A DNA stretch of 22,356 bases, taken from Didymodactylos carnosus. Taxonomy: Eukaryota > Rotifera > Eurotatoria > Philodinida > Philodinidae. The stretch lies in assembly GCA_905250885.1 (NCBI GenBank), contig CAJNOQ010002855.1:1-22356 (forward strand), in the 5' to 3' direction. The translations under genes were made by a program, and so were the position numbers. This document shows positions 9,826 to 20,405 of this stretch, piece by piece; positions within the stretch are counted from its first letter, which is position 1; each line of letters begins with the position of its first letter. The notes below the pieces were generated by a model, which saw only the letters and a program-made list of their open reading frames with translations, searched no databases and was not told where the DNA came from.

Positions 9826-10543
9826 AAGGATTTAGTATAACAAAAGCGTCTCTTGTTTTGTTTACTATATCCTTCTTTGCCTATCAGACTCTTAAACGAT
9901 TACTGTCTAAAAAAGAAAGGTACATTACCAAACCTTTTCCTTCTAGAAAATCAAAACGGTTTAGCTTTAATGGCAATCCTTAAATCGTTTTTACTATGAA
10001 ACCCTTTTAAAAGTACTCCAAAAAGGCTCCGTACTTGAACGAAGATTTTGTACTGAATTACGGAACACTGTATTGTTCTGCACAAACCCTTAATTCATTT
10101 CAAGTAAAAATTCTCAAGGATTTTCTGTGAAATCTTTTGAAGTGAATCTTGAGAATTTTTAGTGAACGAATTAAGGGTTTGTGCGGAGCCGTTTTTGAGT
10201 TCAGTACTCACGACGAAACTTTTAAAACGGTTTCGTAGTAAAAAAGATTTAAGCATTGCCATCAAAACTAAACTGTTTTGAATTTCTAGAAGGAAAAGGC
10301 TTGATAATATACCTTTCTTTTTTAGAGAATGGTGTGGCATTTAGAAAAACTTTTGTGGATTTTATAGACAAAATGAAAAATCTTTTGTGCTTAGAAAAGT
10401 GACGCTGTCAGAAATGAATAATAGTTTTCCATTTCGTCTATCAAACGCAGAAAAGTTTTTTTTAAACAGGATACCAACCGTTTAAGAGTTTGATAGACAA
10501 ATGAGGGTTTAGTAAACAAAATGAGAGGCGTTTTGTAAATCCT
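9826..10543. repeat. Large imperfect foldback element with disrupted right arm
   Basis: The left arm 9826-10097 and right arm 10168-10543 are reverse complements by eye over most of their length. Three anchors define this: GCACAAACCCTTAATTC at 10080-10096 pairs exactly with 10168-10184; the block around CCTTTTCCTTCTAGAAA (about 9940-9960) pairs with TTTCTAGAAGGAAAAGG near 10283; and TTTGTTTACTA with ATCAGACTCTTAAACG (about 9858-9900) pairs with the 10483-10535 region. The right arm is longer because it holds an extra segment of about 140 bp at 10329-10466. The short central loop has a small stem (AAAATTCTCAAGGATT with AATCTTGAGAATTTT). No protein domain is recognisable. This is probably an old foldback transposon remnant. 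Confidence 0.8.
10329..10466. repeat. Secondary hairpin inserted in the right arm of the foldback
   Basis: This segment has no counterpart in the left arm. It is itself an inverted repeat: about 10345-10385 pairs with about 10416-10457 around the motif TTTGATAGACGAAATG / TTTTATAGACAAAATG. A related string, GTTTGATAGACAAATGAG, occurs just beyond it at about 10486, so it may derive from local inverted duplication and not from an unrelated insertion. Confidence 0.6.
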
Positions 10544-11439
10544 ATTACTATCTGATACTTCCGGAAATAGCCTTTTTTGTTTAACGAGTATGTAAAACCC
10601 CAATGACTCATGGAGACAATGACCTATGTAGTAGTAGGAGAGATATCGAGAAACAGCAATTATGGTAACTTATTTCTACAGGACATATGTGTAGGGAATT
10701 TTGTTGCAGTTATTATTGTGCGGTCAGAAAAGTCAGAAGTATGAATTATGGTTAGTTATGCTTCTACACAAGAATTATGCTGTTTCTCATGGGAATTATA
10801 ATATCTCAAAGAAACTATGCTATGTTTGTGCTACGCATTGTTTAGTTTCACAATGCGACCTGTTCGACTCTAATGGAGAAAGTCTAAGATAACGAATGAG
10901 ATATGAAAGTATCTTTTAATGAGAAACAATACTAAAAGAAGCCTTTTAGTGAATCATTTGTATGATAAAATTTTTATGTGCTTCAAACAGATGTGCTGCA
11001 AACCAAACTACTAACTTTTATCCAAATTCGTAAAAGGCCCATACTTCATAGGAGAACCGGCGTAACTCTCGTGTAAAAGGATCATTCCCGCGATATAGAC
11101 GTCCCTCGGAGAGGTGGAGGAGAAGTCCCAGAAAGCGCAATTATGGAATTCCTACGGGATTTAAAATCATTTTTGGGTGTGGTTGAGAGAGAAAATTTTG
11201 TTGAGATTTCTAGAAAAACCTCCAAGGAAAAATTCATCTTACCTCGAAATATCGGCAAAATTTTCTCCTCCGGCTACATTCAACGGCGATCAGTAAAACA
11301 TTCAATTGTGGATAACATTTCATGTGCATCACGAATTCAAGATTATTTTACATATAGCACTTGATACGACGGCAGCATTTTTCTGACCGTTATACAAATA
11401 TCCTCAGAATAAAAATCATCCGATCAGAGTTAAGACAAA
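10544..11439. other. Gene-free interval
   Basis: No exon is supported. A slightly more GC-rich patch at about 11040-11150 (GTCCCTCGGAGAGGTGGAGG) stands out from the AT-rich background and may be an element fragment. The 73-codon frame at 11143-11364 has no recognisable domain. Confidence 0.4.
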
Positions 11440-12182
11440 GGGTATTTGTAAAAGATGCCATCACCCACCAACGCCTCCACATTGCCTGAGACCATCCTAG
11501 ATCGATACAGCGCGTCAGATAACCCCACACCAACACCCACTTGAACCTAAACCTGAGGTACCCGGAATGGAATACTACTACCGACATCGAGATGGATGGG
11601 TATTTGTATCCGCTGATCTTCTACGCAGTATTTAGGACGCTGAGTTACTTGTAGAAACGTATGTACATCACATATTTAGAAACTACACCCTTCATGACGT
11701 ACTTCATCCAAGGAACATCTCTTAAAGGGGTAAGTTAAATTATTTGTATTGATATCCACCTTAGAATACATCTAGGTATACAAATTCAAAGCTCCTGATA
11801 TTACATCTGTGAATGATTTCTTCAGCGAAAGAAAAGAGTTTCGGTAGGGACTTGATCAATCGAGAATAGTAGCAAATGTTGTCACTGAAGGCGATGTACA
11901 AGTGTGTGCTGCATGCTAAAATATTCTGAAAGTATAACAATTTCTTTTCAGAGACTGAATTCGTCGTTAAACTTGACGGAAGCTCCTGGTAGCAGTAACC
12001 TAAAAAAAGGATGTGATGCCTGTGTACCGTGATGAAAAATGCTAATGCGGATTTCATCACTGCAATAAAACGTTATCCGATCCATATTCCTCTGAGAAAA
12101 AATTGTTATAATGTCAGAATATTTTAGCACGCAGCACACAATTTGGAGTGTTGGTGAGTCATGGCGTCTTTTACAAATACCC
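11440..12182. repeat. Two-part foldback: outer 45-bp arms and inner 55-bp arms
   Basis: The outer arms are 11440-11484 and 12139-12182, sharing GGGTATTTGTAAAAGA and GCCAT-CACCAAC blocks in reverse complement. The inner arms are 11899-11953 and 12089-12144, sharing GTGTGCTGC, GCTAAAATATTCTGA and CTCTGA. On the right side the two arm types are contiguous and slightly overlapping, whereas on the left they are separated by about 415 bp (11485-11898). The simplest reading is that the left arm of a single foldback was split by an insertion. The inserted part contains a GC-richer patch (11460-11580). No transposase is recognisable. Confidence 0.7.
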
Positions 12183-14092
12183 TAAAACACAAGGTTTTCA
12201 TAGTAATAGTGGCTAGGATAAAAATATCTCAAAAAGTTTACGTGTCAGTTCCAAGGGTGCATTATTTGAGAAATGGACTTCATTGTACACTCTACTACGA
12301 AGCACCGTAAACCATTCTTACGCATTTCGAAAAAGTTTCAAAGTCGCTTTCATTTTAATTATAAGTAAAGTTATATACATCGGAATCAGAATTTTTTTCA
12401 AAGGATAGATGAAAAAGGTAACTTTCGCATTGAAATATACAACTTTATATACTCTTTTCAGCTACAACGCTTGAAAGTTCCAGGTAAGATCAGTATGCAG
12501 CACCCCCAAAGGCACCATATTTTGACAGTATAAGTCAAACCATATGAACTTCTTTAGTTCGAAATTATATTTATTCTCTGATTTCTGAAAATATGCACAA
12601 TTTCTTGATTTTGAACATTTAAATAGTATCACTTTGTTTATTGATTGCTCGAATTGAATCCGTAATAGATGATCGTATTTCTCGTTTATAGAGCTCATTT
12701 GCAGATTACAATGTGGGGTACAATGAGTTGAAACACAGATTCAAATTGGGCTGATCAATTGACGAGTCGGTCCAAGGTTGAGAAGAGCATCGAAAAATCC
12801 ACATATTCATATTTTTTTTTTGTAGCAAACTAGATTTGAAACTGAATTTTTTATTTAAAAAATTCTGATTATAACCCTAAATTAACATTAGGTAATGTTC
12901 TAAGAACAAGTCATTCTATAAATTTTTAAATAAATGAATAATAAATAGAAAATAAATGGTTTCAACTGTCTAATCTAATTTTTGTTGCTATAGGAGTAAA
13001 AAAAACAATTTTCGATGGAAACTTTAACTGATTTTTATACCATCGTAACGTTTCTGTGTGAAAAAACTATTTTTGTACTTCATGATGTTTCTGGCAACAG
13101 CATCGCAAAAGATATATATATTTAATGGTAAAAAAGACATTTTTTATTATCAGTCACAAAAATATTAGCGAGGAAAACAACCCTTGAGTTAACAATTAGA
13201 AAATAAACAACAAACCGAACAATCTCGCAATAAATTTGAATAGATCAAAGAGTCTTTTTTCATCTAGATCAACCGACTTTAATTTTTTGTCTTAAAAAAA
13301 CAAAATCGAGGGCACAACTGTATAAATTGAAACGAAAAGAAAAAATAAGGTTAACATTTGAATATAAAATATTGCTTTATATACTACTGAATATTTTTAC
13401 ACTCTTATCGAAAAATATTGTTAATTTTTAGACAAAGAAAAAAAAAGTTGAAAAATAAAAGAACAAAAAATTATATACAAATTATAGGCACTTTGGAGAA
13501 GACGAGTTAGTTGATCAATAGAAAAGAGGAAAAAACACTGATTATCACCGGTGGGACTATTATTATTTTCCCCTCGTTCACATAGAGACAAAAAACAAAA
13601 ATTGAGTCTAAACCTTTTTTCAAGAAGAAAGAAAACGTTAAAATAGAACCATAGATACTCTCTAGATTTGTGATGAACATAATCATCGATTAGATAATTA
13701 AAGAAAAAAAAGCTGGTATACATACAAAATTTCTTCTTCCGTTGTAGTCATTGGAAGTTATTCATTTGTATTTGAATGTTCCATTCTAAATTAAAAGAGT
13801 TAAACATACGGTTATTCATTAACACCATTATACTAGAGCATAAATAATATACACACAAAAGAATAAGAAGAAAGCGTTGTTACACAAAAAACAAAAGAAG
13901 TATGATAAGATAAAGCACAGATGAAAAATTAGAACCAAAAAAAAACTATTAACAAATAAAATGGACCAGCCAAATTAATACAATTGAGTGAGTATGTGCA
14001 TAGAATCATTAAAAAAGCAGAGAACAATTAATTATTGTTATTAACAGCAATAGCAAAGCATTAAACATTGATTTTTTTCAAGTGTATTCGTC
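12183..14092. other. Gene-free AT-rich interval including the 3' flank of the FIP gene
   Basis: No exon is seen. Long A- and T-runs dominate from 12800 to 13950. The - strand 100-codon frame at 13421-13723 is low-complexity Phe/Leu/Ser-rich sequence, typical of chance translation of AT-rich DNA. I see no well-placed AATAAA for the - strand gene close to its stop codon, so its mRNA 3' end is not located. Confidence 0.45.
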
Positions 14093-14116
14093 ATTATTAT
14101 TATTATTATTATTATT
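14093..14116. repeat. (ATT)8 microsatellite
   Basis: Eight perfect ATT units lie six bases beyond the stop codon of the FIP gene, hence in its 3' UTR. A second ATT tract (17454-17473) is inside the same gene and encodes its poly-Asn run. Confidence 0.9.
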
Positions 14117-14121
14117 AATTA

Positions 14122-17100
14122 TCAATATTGTGCTCCTACTTGAAGTATTGTTGGACATTGTTCTAGTATTTTCATAAGTAAACCGTCAACATATCCTTCT
14201 AAATCTTTTAGACGATTTTCTTTCTTTTTTACTAAATCATTTTGATGGGATATTAGATGTAATAATTCCTGAAACAAAATGTATCCAATCAAATAATTTG
14301 AACATTCATGAATACGATAGAGATGAAAAATTATTCATACTTCACGATCGAGATATTCTAATTCCTTTCTTATTTTAGGTTGTATAATCGCTGAATTCAC
14401 ATTATTATAACCTAACACATTTAGACCACCTTTTTTCACTGGTTGTTGTTGTGTTTGATTTTGTGTTTGACGTGAATCTAAATGTACAAATATTTTTGTC
14501 TATAGTATTGAAGTAAAACCCATATATATCTATATGTATAACCATACTTTGTTCAATAACAATATCGGGTAATCCTGTACGACCCGATTTATCTTGATTA
14601 TTACGAAACGCCGAAGATGATGATGGTATTTGATCTAAATTAAGAATAAGAGATATTTTCGATGTTAAGACTGAAAACTAGTGAATATTTTTCTCTAACT
14701 TACCACTGTACTTCATCGGACCATCGATCTAAACAATAAATAGAGTAAAAGATTATTATTCATTTGCACATACAAACGATGTTGTCAAAGTAAAGAGCCT
14801 TTGATCAATATTTTTTTATTTATGTATATATTGCATATAATTAACCAAAGTACAAGACTATTCATACAAATGCTTATTAATATCACATAAATAGTTAACG
14901 AGAGAACCTTCCCAAGTGCTCATCTCTATTATCAATGATATTAGGCTTGTCGACAGAGAATATCGTTCTAAATAAAAACCTAAAAGAATTTCCGTATGAT
15001 TTCTTTCCAAAGTTGTGCATATTTTCTGTTTGTTTATAGATCGAGTTACAGTAACACTGAAGTTTTCATCTCTCGATAAAAACAACCAGAAAAGAGTTGG
15101 ACTTTTTTTTCATAACTATGTTTGTCATGTATTATTATCACAGAAATATTCGGACCTTCAACTCTTCTGTATAATGAGCAGTTGAATTTTACTTCATTGA
15201 GGGCAGAGTATCTAGAGGAGGGACCGGAGGGGCATTGCCCCTCCGGATTTTAGGAACTTATCTTTCAGACTTTGTCAGTAAATAAGCCAGTAGCCCCTCC
15301 AAACCTTTGATTCGCCCCTCCGGAAATAAAAACCTAGATAAGTCACTGGTTGAAGGAAACCTTATTTTCTGAAGCAATCTTTTAGCTTTCTATAACTCAC
15401 ATTACTTATTAGTGGAGTAAGTGTTTTTATATTTATATTCTCTCCAATGAAAACGTTCTGAATCAGAGAAAAGAATACAACTTAATTAACTTTATTACAT
15501 GACTGTTTTTTCAAAAAGTTAAAAAACAAAAAAAGGCCTTTCTGCAGTAGAAGACCTCTGTGTGGCGGAAAGAAGCGAGCGGTCTCCTCATTTAAAAGAA
15601 GTATTTCTGTAATATTAGTAGATGACAAGCATAGTTATGAAAAAAAAGTTCAATTCTTTTCTGGTTGTTTTTATTGAGAAACGAAAATTTCAGTGTAGCT
15701 CGTTCTATAAACAAACAAAACATATGCACACTTTTGGAAAGAAATCATACGGATACAAATTCGTTTAGATTTTTATTTAGAACAATATTCTCTATCGACA
15801 AACCTAATATCATTGGAGATGGATATAAGCACTTCGGAAGGTTCCCTCGTAAGAAAAAGCAGTATACAAAATCGTTGTGTTATTTATTTATTTTCGAGGG
15901 TATAAAATATAAAATTTTCATCATGGGAAAAGCACATCGATTTCTCTAGAACTACGTGCATATTTTGTTCATCTATTAACTGCAAATATTTCTAAATAAC
16001 AATATTGTTAATAAATAATCATGCAGGCATACAAATACTAACGACAAATTCCAATCTTGTTGGTAAATAAAAATGTAGTTCGATATGTTAGAAATCACTT
16101 GATTACATACACAGCAACTCTTCAAAGAGTGAAAGAATAACTGAGTATTACGTGTTTTACTAAATCACTGATTTCAAAGTATATTGTAAAAATACTCAAT
16201 GTCCGATATGGTAGCAGAGGAGAGGGAGAACTGAGCACAGCAAACTATCTCAATATAATTTACGCAGTAAAAAGTATACTGATAAGCGTTTTTTGTCTGC
16301 AAAAAATGGAGCTGTTAGTTTATTACTTGATGATATTTGATAGGCTTCTCTCAGTGTAATGTATCGTTATTATACTGTTGTTCACTCAAATTTTACTGAA
16401 AACTAGCTCCACTTAGAATCACTGAATTATCGATAGTTTTTAAAAAGTTATGAGATTATGATTCATTGAGACGCATGTCGTCTCTAATCGAGAGTAAAAT
16501 GGTCTTTGCTGCATTTTTCTATTTTTTGCCGTATTTAATTTATCTTTTATAGATTTTTCCCCAGAGGACAACGTTCACAAGTACTTTTTATGAGCCGTTC
16601 TGAGGTTATATAGTCTTTTAAGAATATGTCACCTACTTTTTTGAAATCGATACTTATGTCACGGCAGAAGTTTGTAGTGGAAAAGAGGCAGAGTAATTTA
16701 ATGAGGGCTGAGCCTCACCGCCCAAACTGTACACTTTTTTGATATTATAAATTTTATAAGGTGCCGGAAATTCAAGCTTCCAGTAAAAGTTTTTTTTCGA
16801 CAATTTTACAAACCTATCTGATTGTTTTTGAGACGAGATGAAGCCGACCTTTTTATTTCATTAGAATTGCCATTAAACGAGCTTTAAAAGTACACATAAC
16901 TTTTTTCTTTACTTTATTCCGTTGCCAAGAAAACTCGTTTTTTCTAAATCAGTGACAAAAAATACTGAAATACACTTGTATTTTAAGATTTTTACCATCA
17001 AATTTCATTTTTTTAACAAAAAGAAATATGACATTCGAAATCACCCTCAAAAACTGAGACGAATGAGATCTGTATGGGAATTTTTGGATAGTTTGGGCTT

Positions 17101-20100
17101 TATTGATAAAAATCTCGGGTGTTTTTTTCGATGCAGAAATTTGAAAAAAATCGAGGTTGTCGAATAGAATGGTGAGGAACCTTAGTAAGAGATTGAATTT
17201 ATGGCACCTTACTTAAAATAAACTTAAAAGTATATACGAATAGAGAAAATAATAAAATAGAATATGTAAACATGCAAAAAACATGAACAGAAAGCACATG
17301 CCATACATATATAACTTTCATAGACAGTAACAGATGATAAATGCGAATGAACATTTTATAACATATGCATAAACGAATAACACATATTATTTCACTTACA
17401 ATAATGACATCCGCATTTGGTGTCGGAATGTCATCATCATTAAATTGATCGATATTATTATTATTATTATTATCATATCGATTTGAATAAATTAAATGAG
17501 AAGGACGATTATCATTTAATAACGGTAATATAGCAGAAGTCTGAAATAATTTATTTTTATTTTTTGTGAAAAATACGAATAATAAAAAATAAAAAATTAA
17601 TGATTACCTCAATACTTTGTTGCATAATATCTTCTTTGGGCTGTACTTTTCGTTTCACTGATGAACGCATACTCGACATTCTCTAAAGTTAACATTTGTT
17701 GGTGGAACATCTTTCATTATCAAAAGTCAGAGAAGGAGAAGTGCTGGTCTCTTTACATTACTCTAAAGACGTCTTGATAACAGTCATTAAATTTGCATTT
17801 AACATCAATATTTCAATTCACAAATATTCATTTGCTAATTAGTGTGAAAAATGGTATTAAACAAACAACTAATATCGAAAACGTTATCAAGACGTCCCGA
17901 AAGTATATTATAGCAGATGATAATATTTCTCTAAATAACAGTCGTTTTATCATTAGTTACTTACATAGATGTGATTTTTAGAAGAAAAAAAAACTTATAA
18001 ATGCAGGTATATCATAAATTAAAGCGTACTACAATGACATACACATACACGTACACCACAAAATCATATATGATAAGTGATCAACTAATAGTAAATAAGA
18101 GAATACTATGAGGTGCTAAGAGGTGTTTTATACATATATTTGTAGCTGTATATACATATATATATATATGTATACGATCAGTGTGTGATCAGCGCGGTTA
18201 TGTATACAATCAAGATTTTTGAAAATTTTAATTAAAAATAATCAACAAACATAAGCGTGTAAAATATATGAATAAAAACTTAAACAATGAGTTTCATTTC
18301 TACCACTATCATATAAAACTATACGAAACATGACATTGAGCAATGTCTATTTTATTATCACATGTAGAAATTTATTCACATACGATAAAAACCCTTTTCT
18401 GTCTCTCTCTCTCTCTCTCTCTCTCAGCAATTTCATCATTTACTATTGTCCTTGACATGTTTATCGTGTTCGCTGACTTATCATATGCGTTACTGAGTCT
18501 CAATGCTCGGCATCCACATACACGTTCTTTCGAAAGAGATTAGAAACAAGTCTTTCGAATTCACTTGTATAAATTGGAAAAAAAAATAATAGTAAAACAC
18601 CATAGTAAGTAGAATTTATCTGCATGAATAAGCTACTGAAATGCTCAACTGCAAAGAGTGATATATGCCAAATGATCTCTGGTATACAGCAAACGAAACA
18701 ACGCCAATAAATAAGCACAGAAATGAAGCAAAATCTCCTTATTGACCATGCAGCCACAGTCAGGATATTGTCAAGCTTTTATCTTCATAACAATAAGCTA
18801 GATCTAGTTTAAAATTTCAGGGAGTGACGACTGTGTCCAAGTATGAACATTCATTAAGGCTATAATTAACATAGCTCCTAGGATGTGGCCACAATAATGG
18901 TCAAAATGGAGTTGTTCGGATTTCTCGGATTTTTTGTTTTTGATAGATGCTAAAGCGTTCGGGTTAGTTTTCAATTAGAATTAACACATGTAGTTAGAAG
19001 TTTACAGATTCCGACATTTGAATGTTTGCTCTGTTATGGTTTGGTAAATATTACACGACAAAAATTCTAAAATCTATTTTAAATTTTTCAAAAATCTTTG
19101 GTTCTATACAAATGTAGAGCAAAATTTAAATATCAGGCTCTGCCCACATGTGATAGTGTCTGTTTAAAAGACAGAAATGTGAAAAACATGATAAATATTG
19201 CTGCACAAAAGAAAAAAGACTCTTAGGAGAGTAATTAGAAGGCAAGTGTATGTGTATGTATGTCGTACTATGATTTAGGAAGAAATAATACAAACCTCTA
19301 ATTTAGACACAATTTCATTGACATCATCATCTACTGAATGATCATCTTCCTCATCATCATCTTCAATGGAATCGGTGTTATTGTGTGATAGTTTTGGTGA
19401 TGATTGTTCAATTTTTATCTGTGCTTGTTGTTGAACTTCTTTGACAGGAGCTGGTCTTTTCACAACTCCTTCTGCAGAAATATTTGTTGAAGTTTTTTGT
19501 GCTTCTTTCACAGCGACTTTTTCTTCGGGTACTGCACGGACAGACTTTGGTGGTAACGATGTAACAGTCAAAGGTTCTTCTTTACGTGGTGCGGCTCCTT
19601 TTCGTTTTGAACTTTCTTGTTTTTCTTGTTTTTTCGACAGTGTTTCGTTTTGTATTTTGTTCGGTGCTATCGAATGTTGTTTCTGTTTAAAATAACGATC
19701 GAAATCAATTTCTTCGATTACATCATCGGGATTCGTGTTGGTTGAAGGTTCGTCTGCTATTATTTTTGTATCATATATAGATGAACGTATTTCATCATGA
19801 TCTTCTGGTATTGATGACAAACCGAATATAGCATCAGGTGTGGCTATCTCATAATCATGGTTGTTATGATACGTAGAATGAAACATCTCCGACGTTGAAG
19901 TAGGTTGATGTTCAGATTTGTATGTAGCGATAGCGTCAAATGCTGCTTCGATATCGTCACCAGTGACCGAAAAACTTCGACTATTGTAGACTGGAGATGT
20001 GGGTGATGTGGGAGAGTGAGCTGTTGTTACTATTATTTTATTACTTGGAATAGAAATAGATGGAATTGGATCGGGTGGTGGTGAATGTTTTGTGGACAAA

Positions 20101-20405
20101 TGAGGTCTTTTTTCTTTCTTTTTAAGTGGTTTTTCTTCTGATGGTGTAGGTGTAGGAACAATTGTAGAAATAACAGCTGAATGATCTTTCTTCTCACCAG
20201 TATTCAGCTCGAGATGTGAAGAATCATGTGAATCATTATTCATTGACATATTATTTAACGAGACGCTGTCTAATATAGATGATGTATCAAAATCGGATGT
20301 AATTGACCCTCGCGTACGTAACTCAGATGGTGTACTTGTTATAAATGTCGAACCATTACCATTTGTAACTGTTAGACTTGACGCATGATTCGTCTGCAAA
20401 ATCAT
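14122..20405 (-). CDS. Rab11 family-interacting protein (FIP-RBD) homologue
   Basis: Seven exons on the - strand, given 5' to 3': 20405-19296, 17682-17608, 17540-17400, 14728-14704, 14634-14548, 14477-14341 and 14268-14122. All phases agree, giving 1722 nt and 573 aa. Introns 2, 4, 5 and 6 are 67-72 bp; introns 1 and 3 are 1613 and 2671 bp. Residues 1-370 are disordered, Ser/Thr/Pro-rich, and end in an acidic tract (346-362). A poly-Asn run follows at about 419-424. The C-terminus has a predicted coiled coil (about 510-550) leading into Tyr551-Val-Asp-x-Leu-Leu, Ile-Leu-Glu at 559-561, Pro564 and Ile-Leu at 566-567. This matches the Rab11-binding domain of FIPs, which in class I reads YIDNLL...ME..P.IL. 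FIPs dimerise and link Rab11-GTP to recycling-endosome transport. No N-terminal C2 domain is visible. The ATG at 20405 overlaps a good acceptor (ATTTTGCAG, cutting after 20397), so upstream exons may exist. The first donor, GTTTGT, is non-consensus. Confidence 0.75.
14880..15870. repeat. Foldback element inside FIP intron 3
   Basis: The left arm (about 14880-15152) and right arm (about 15597-15870) are reverse complements with roughly four in five bases matching by eye. Shared blocks include CATAGTTATGAAAAAAAAGT, CTTTTCTGGTTGTTTTTAT, GGAAAGAAATCATACGGA and TTTTTATTTAGAAC. Each arm carries an open frame (15085-14858 on - and 15665-15949 on +) whose translations share peptides such as RSINKQ and LERNHT, but no known domain. 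The loop (15153-15596) holds a hAT-like MITE. The element lies within the 2.7-kb third intron of the FIP gene and partly accounts for that intron's length. Confidence 0.85.
15204..15348. mobile_element. 145-bp non-autonomous hAT-like MITE
   Basis: The ends are CAGAGTATCTAGAGG on the left and CAGTGACTTATCTAGG (reverse complement) on the right, a degenerate terminal inverted repeat starting with the CAGNG typical of hAT elements. It is flanked by 8-bp near-duplications, ATTGAGGG (15196-15203) and GTTGAAGG (15349-15356), 6 of 8 identical, the size hAT transposases generate. The inside is GC-richer than its surroundings and contains a CGGAGGGGCATTGCCCCTCCG hairpin. There is no coding capacity, so movement would need a transposase elsewhere. 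The target-site mismatches suggest an old insertion. Confidence 0.65.
15871..17399. other. Remainder of FIP intron 3
   Basis: No additional exon is recognised. A short patch at about 16687-16735 (GGCAGAGTA...GAGGGCTGAGCCTC) is richer in GC and shares GGCAGAGTA with the left end of the hAT-like MITE, so it may be a decayed relative. The + strand frame at 16922-17167 is Lys/Phe-rich with no domain. Confidence 0.4.
17683..19295. other. FIP intron 1, 1.6 kb
   Basis: It lies between the large first exon and the 75-nt second exon. It contains a TATACATATATATATA tract (about 18148-18172), a (TC)n tract, and no supported exon. The short frames at 18343-18543 (+) and 18757-18500 (-) have no recognisable content. 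Confidence 0.45.
18402..18425. repeat. (TC)12 microsatellite
   Basis: This is an uninterrupted TC dinucleotide tract within FIP intron 1, GA on the gene strand. Confidence 0.9.
20397..20405 (-). other. Alternative splice acceptor overlapping the FIP start codon
   Basis: On the - strand the bases read ATGATTTTGCAG followed by ACGAATCATGCG. The ATTTTGCAG string is a textbook 3' splice site, so the apparent start (Met-Ile-Leu-Gln) may be intronic and the true exon may begin at the Thr-Asn-His codons. A possible upstream donor, CTA|GTAAGTG, lies at about 21062, but the sequence before it is not clearly coding. Confidence 0.4.

Noticed and set aside
10095..10340. 81-codon - strand frame
   Set aside because: It lies wholly inside the right arm and loop of the 9.8-10.5 kb foldback, and its left-arm counterpart is not open.
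11761..12060. 99-codon - strand frame overlapping the foldback
   Set aside because: It crosses the inner inverted repeat, shows no transposase motif, and is probably a chance frame.
13421..13723. 100-codon - strand frame
   Set aside because: It is a low-complexity translation of A-rich DNA (Phe, Leu, Ser) with no motif or flanking gene signals.
18500..18757. Possible extra FIP exon in intron 1
   Set aside because: The frame is hydrophobic and Cys-rich, unlike the disordered FIP protein, and lacks matching splice sites.
19441..19695. 84-codon + strand frame opposite FIP exon 1
   Set aside because: It is the antisense of a well-supported coding exon, with Phe/Ser/Cys-rich composition and no domain.
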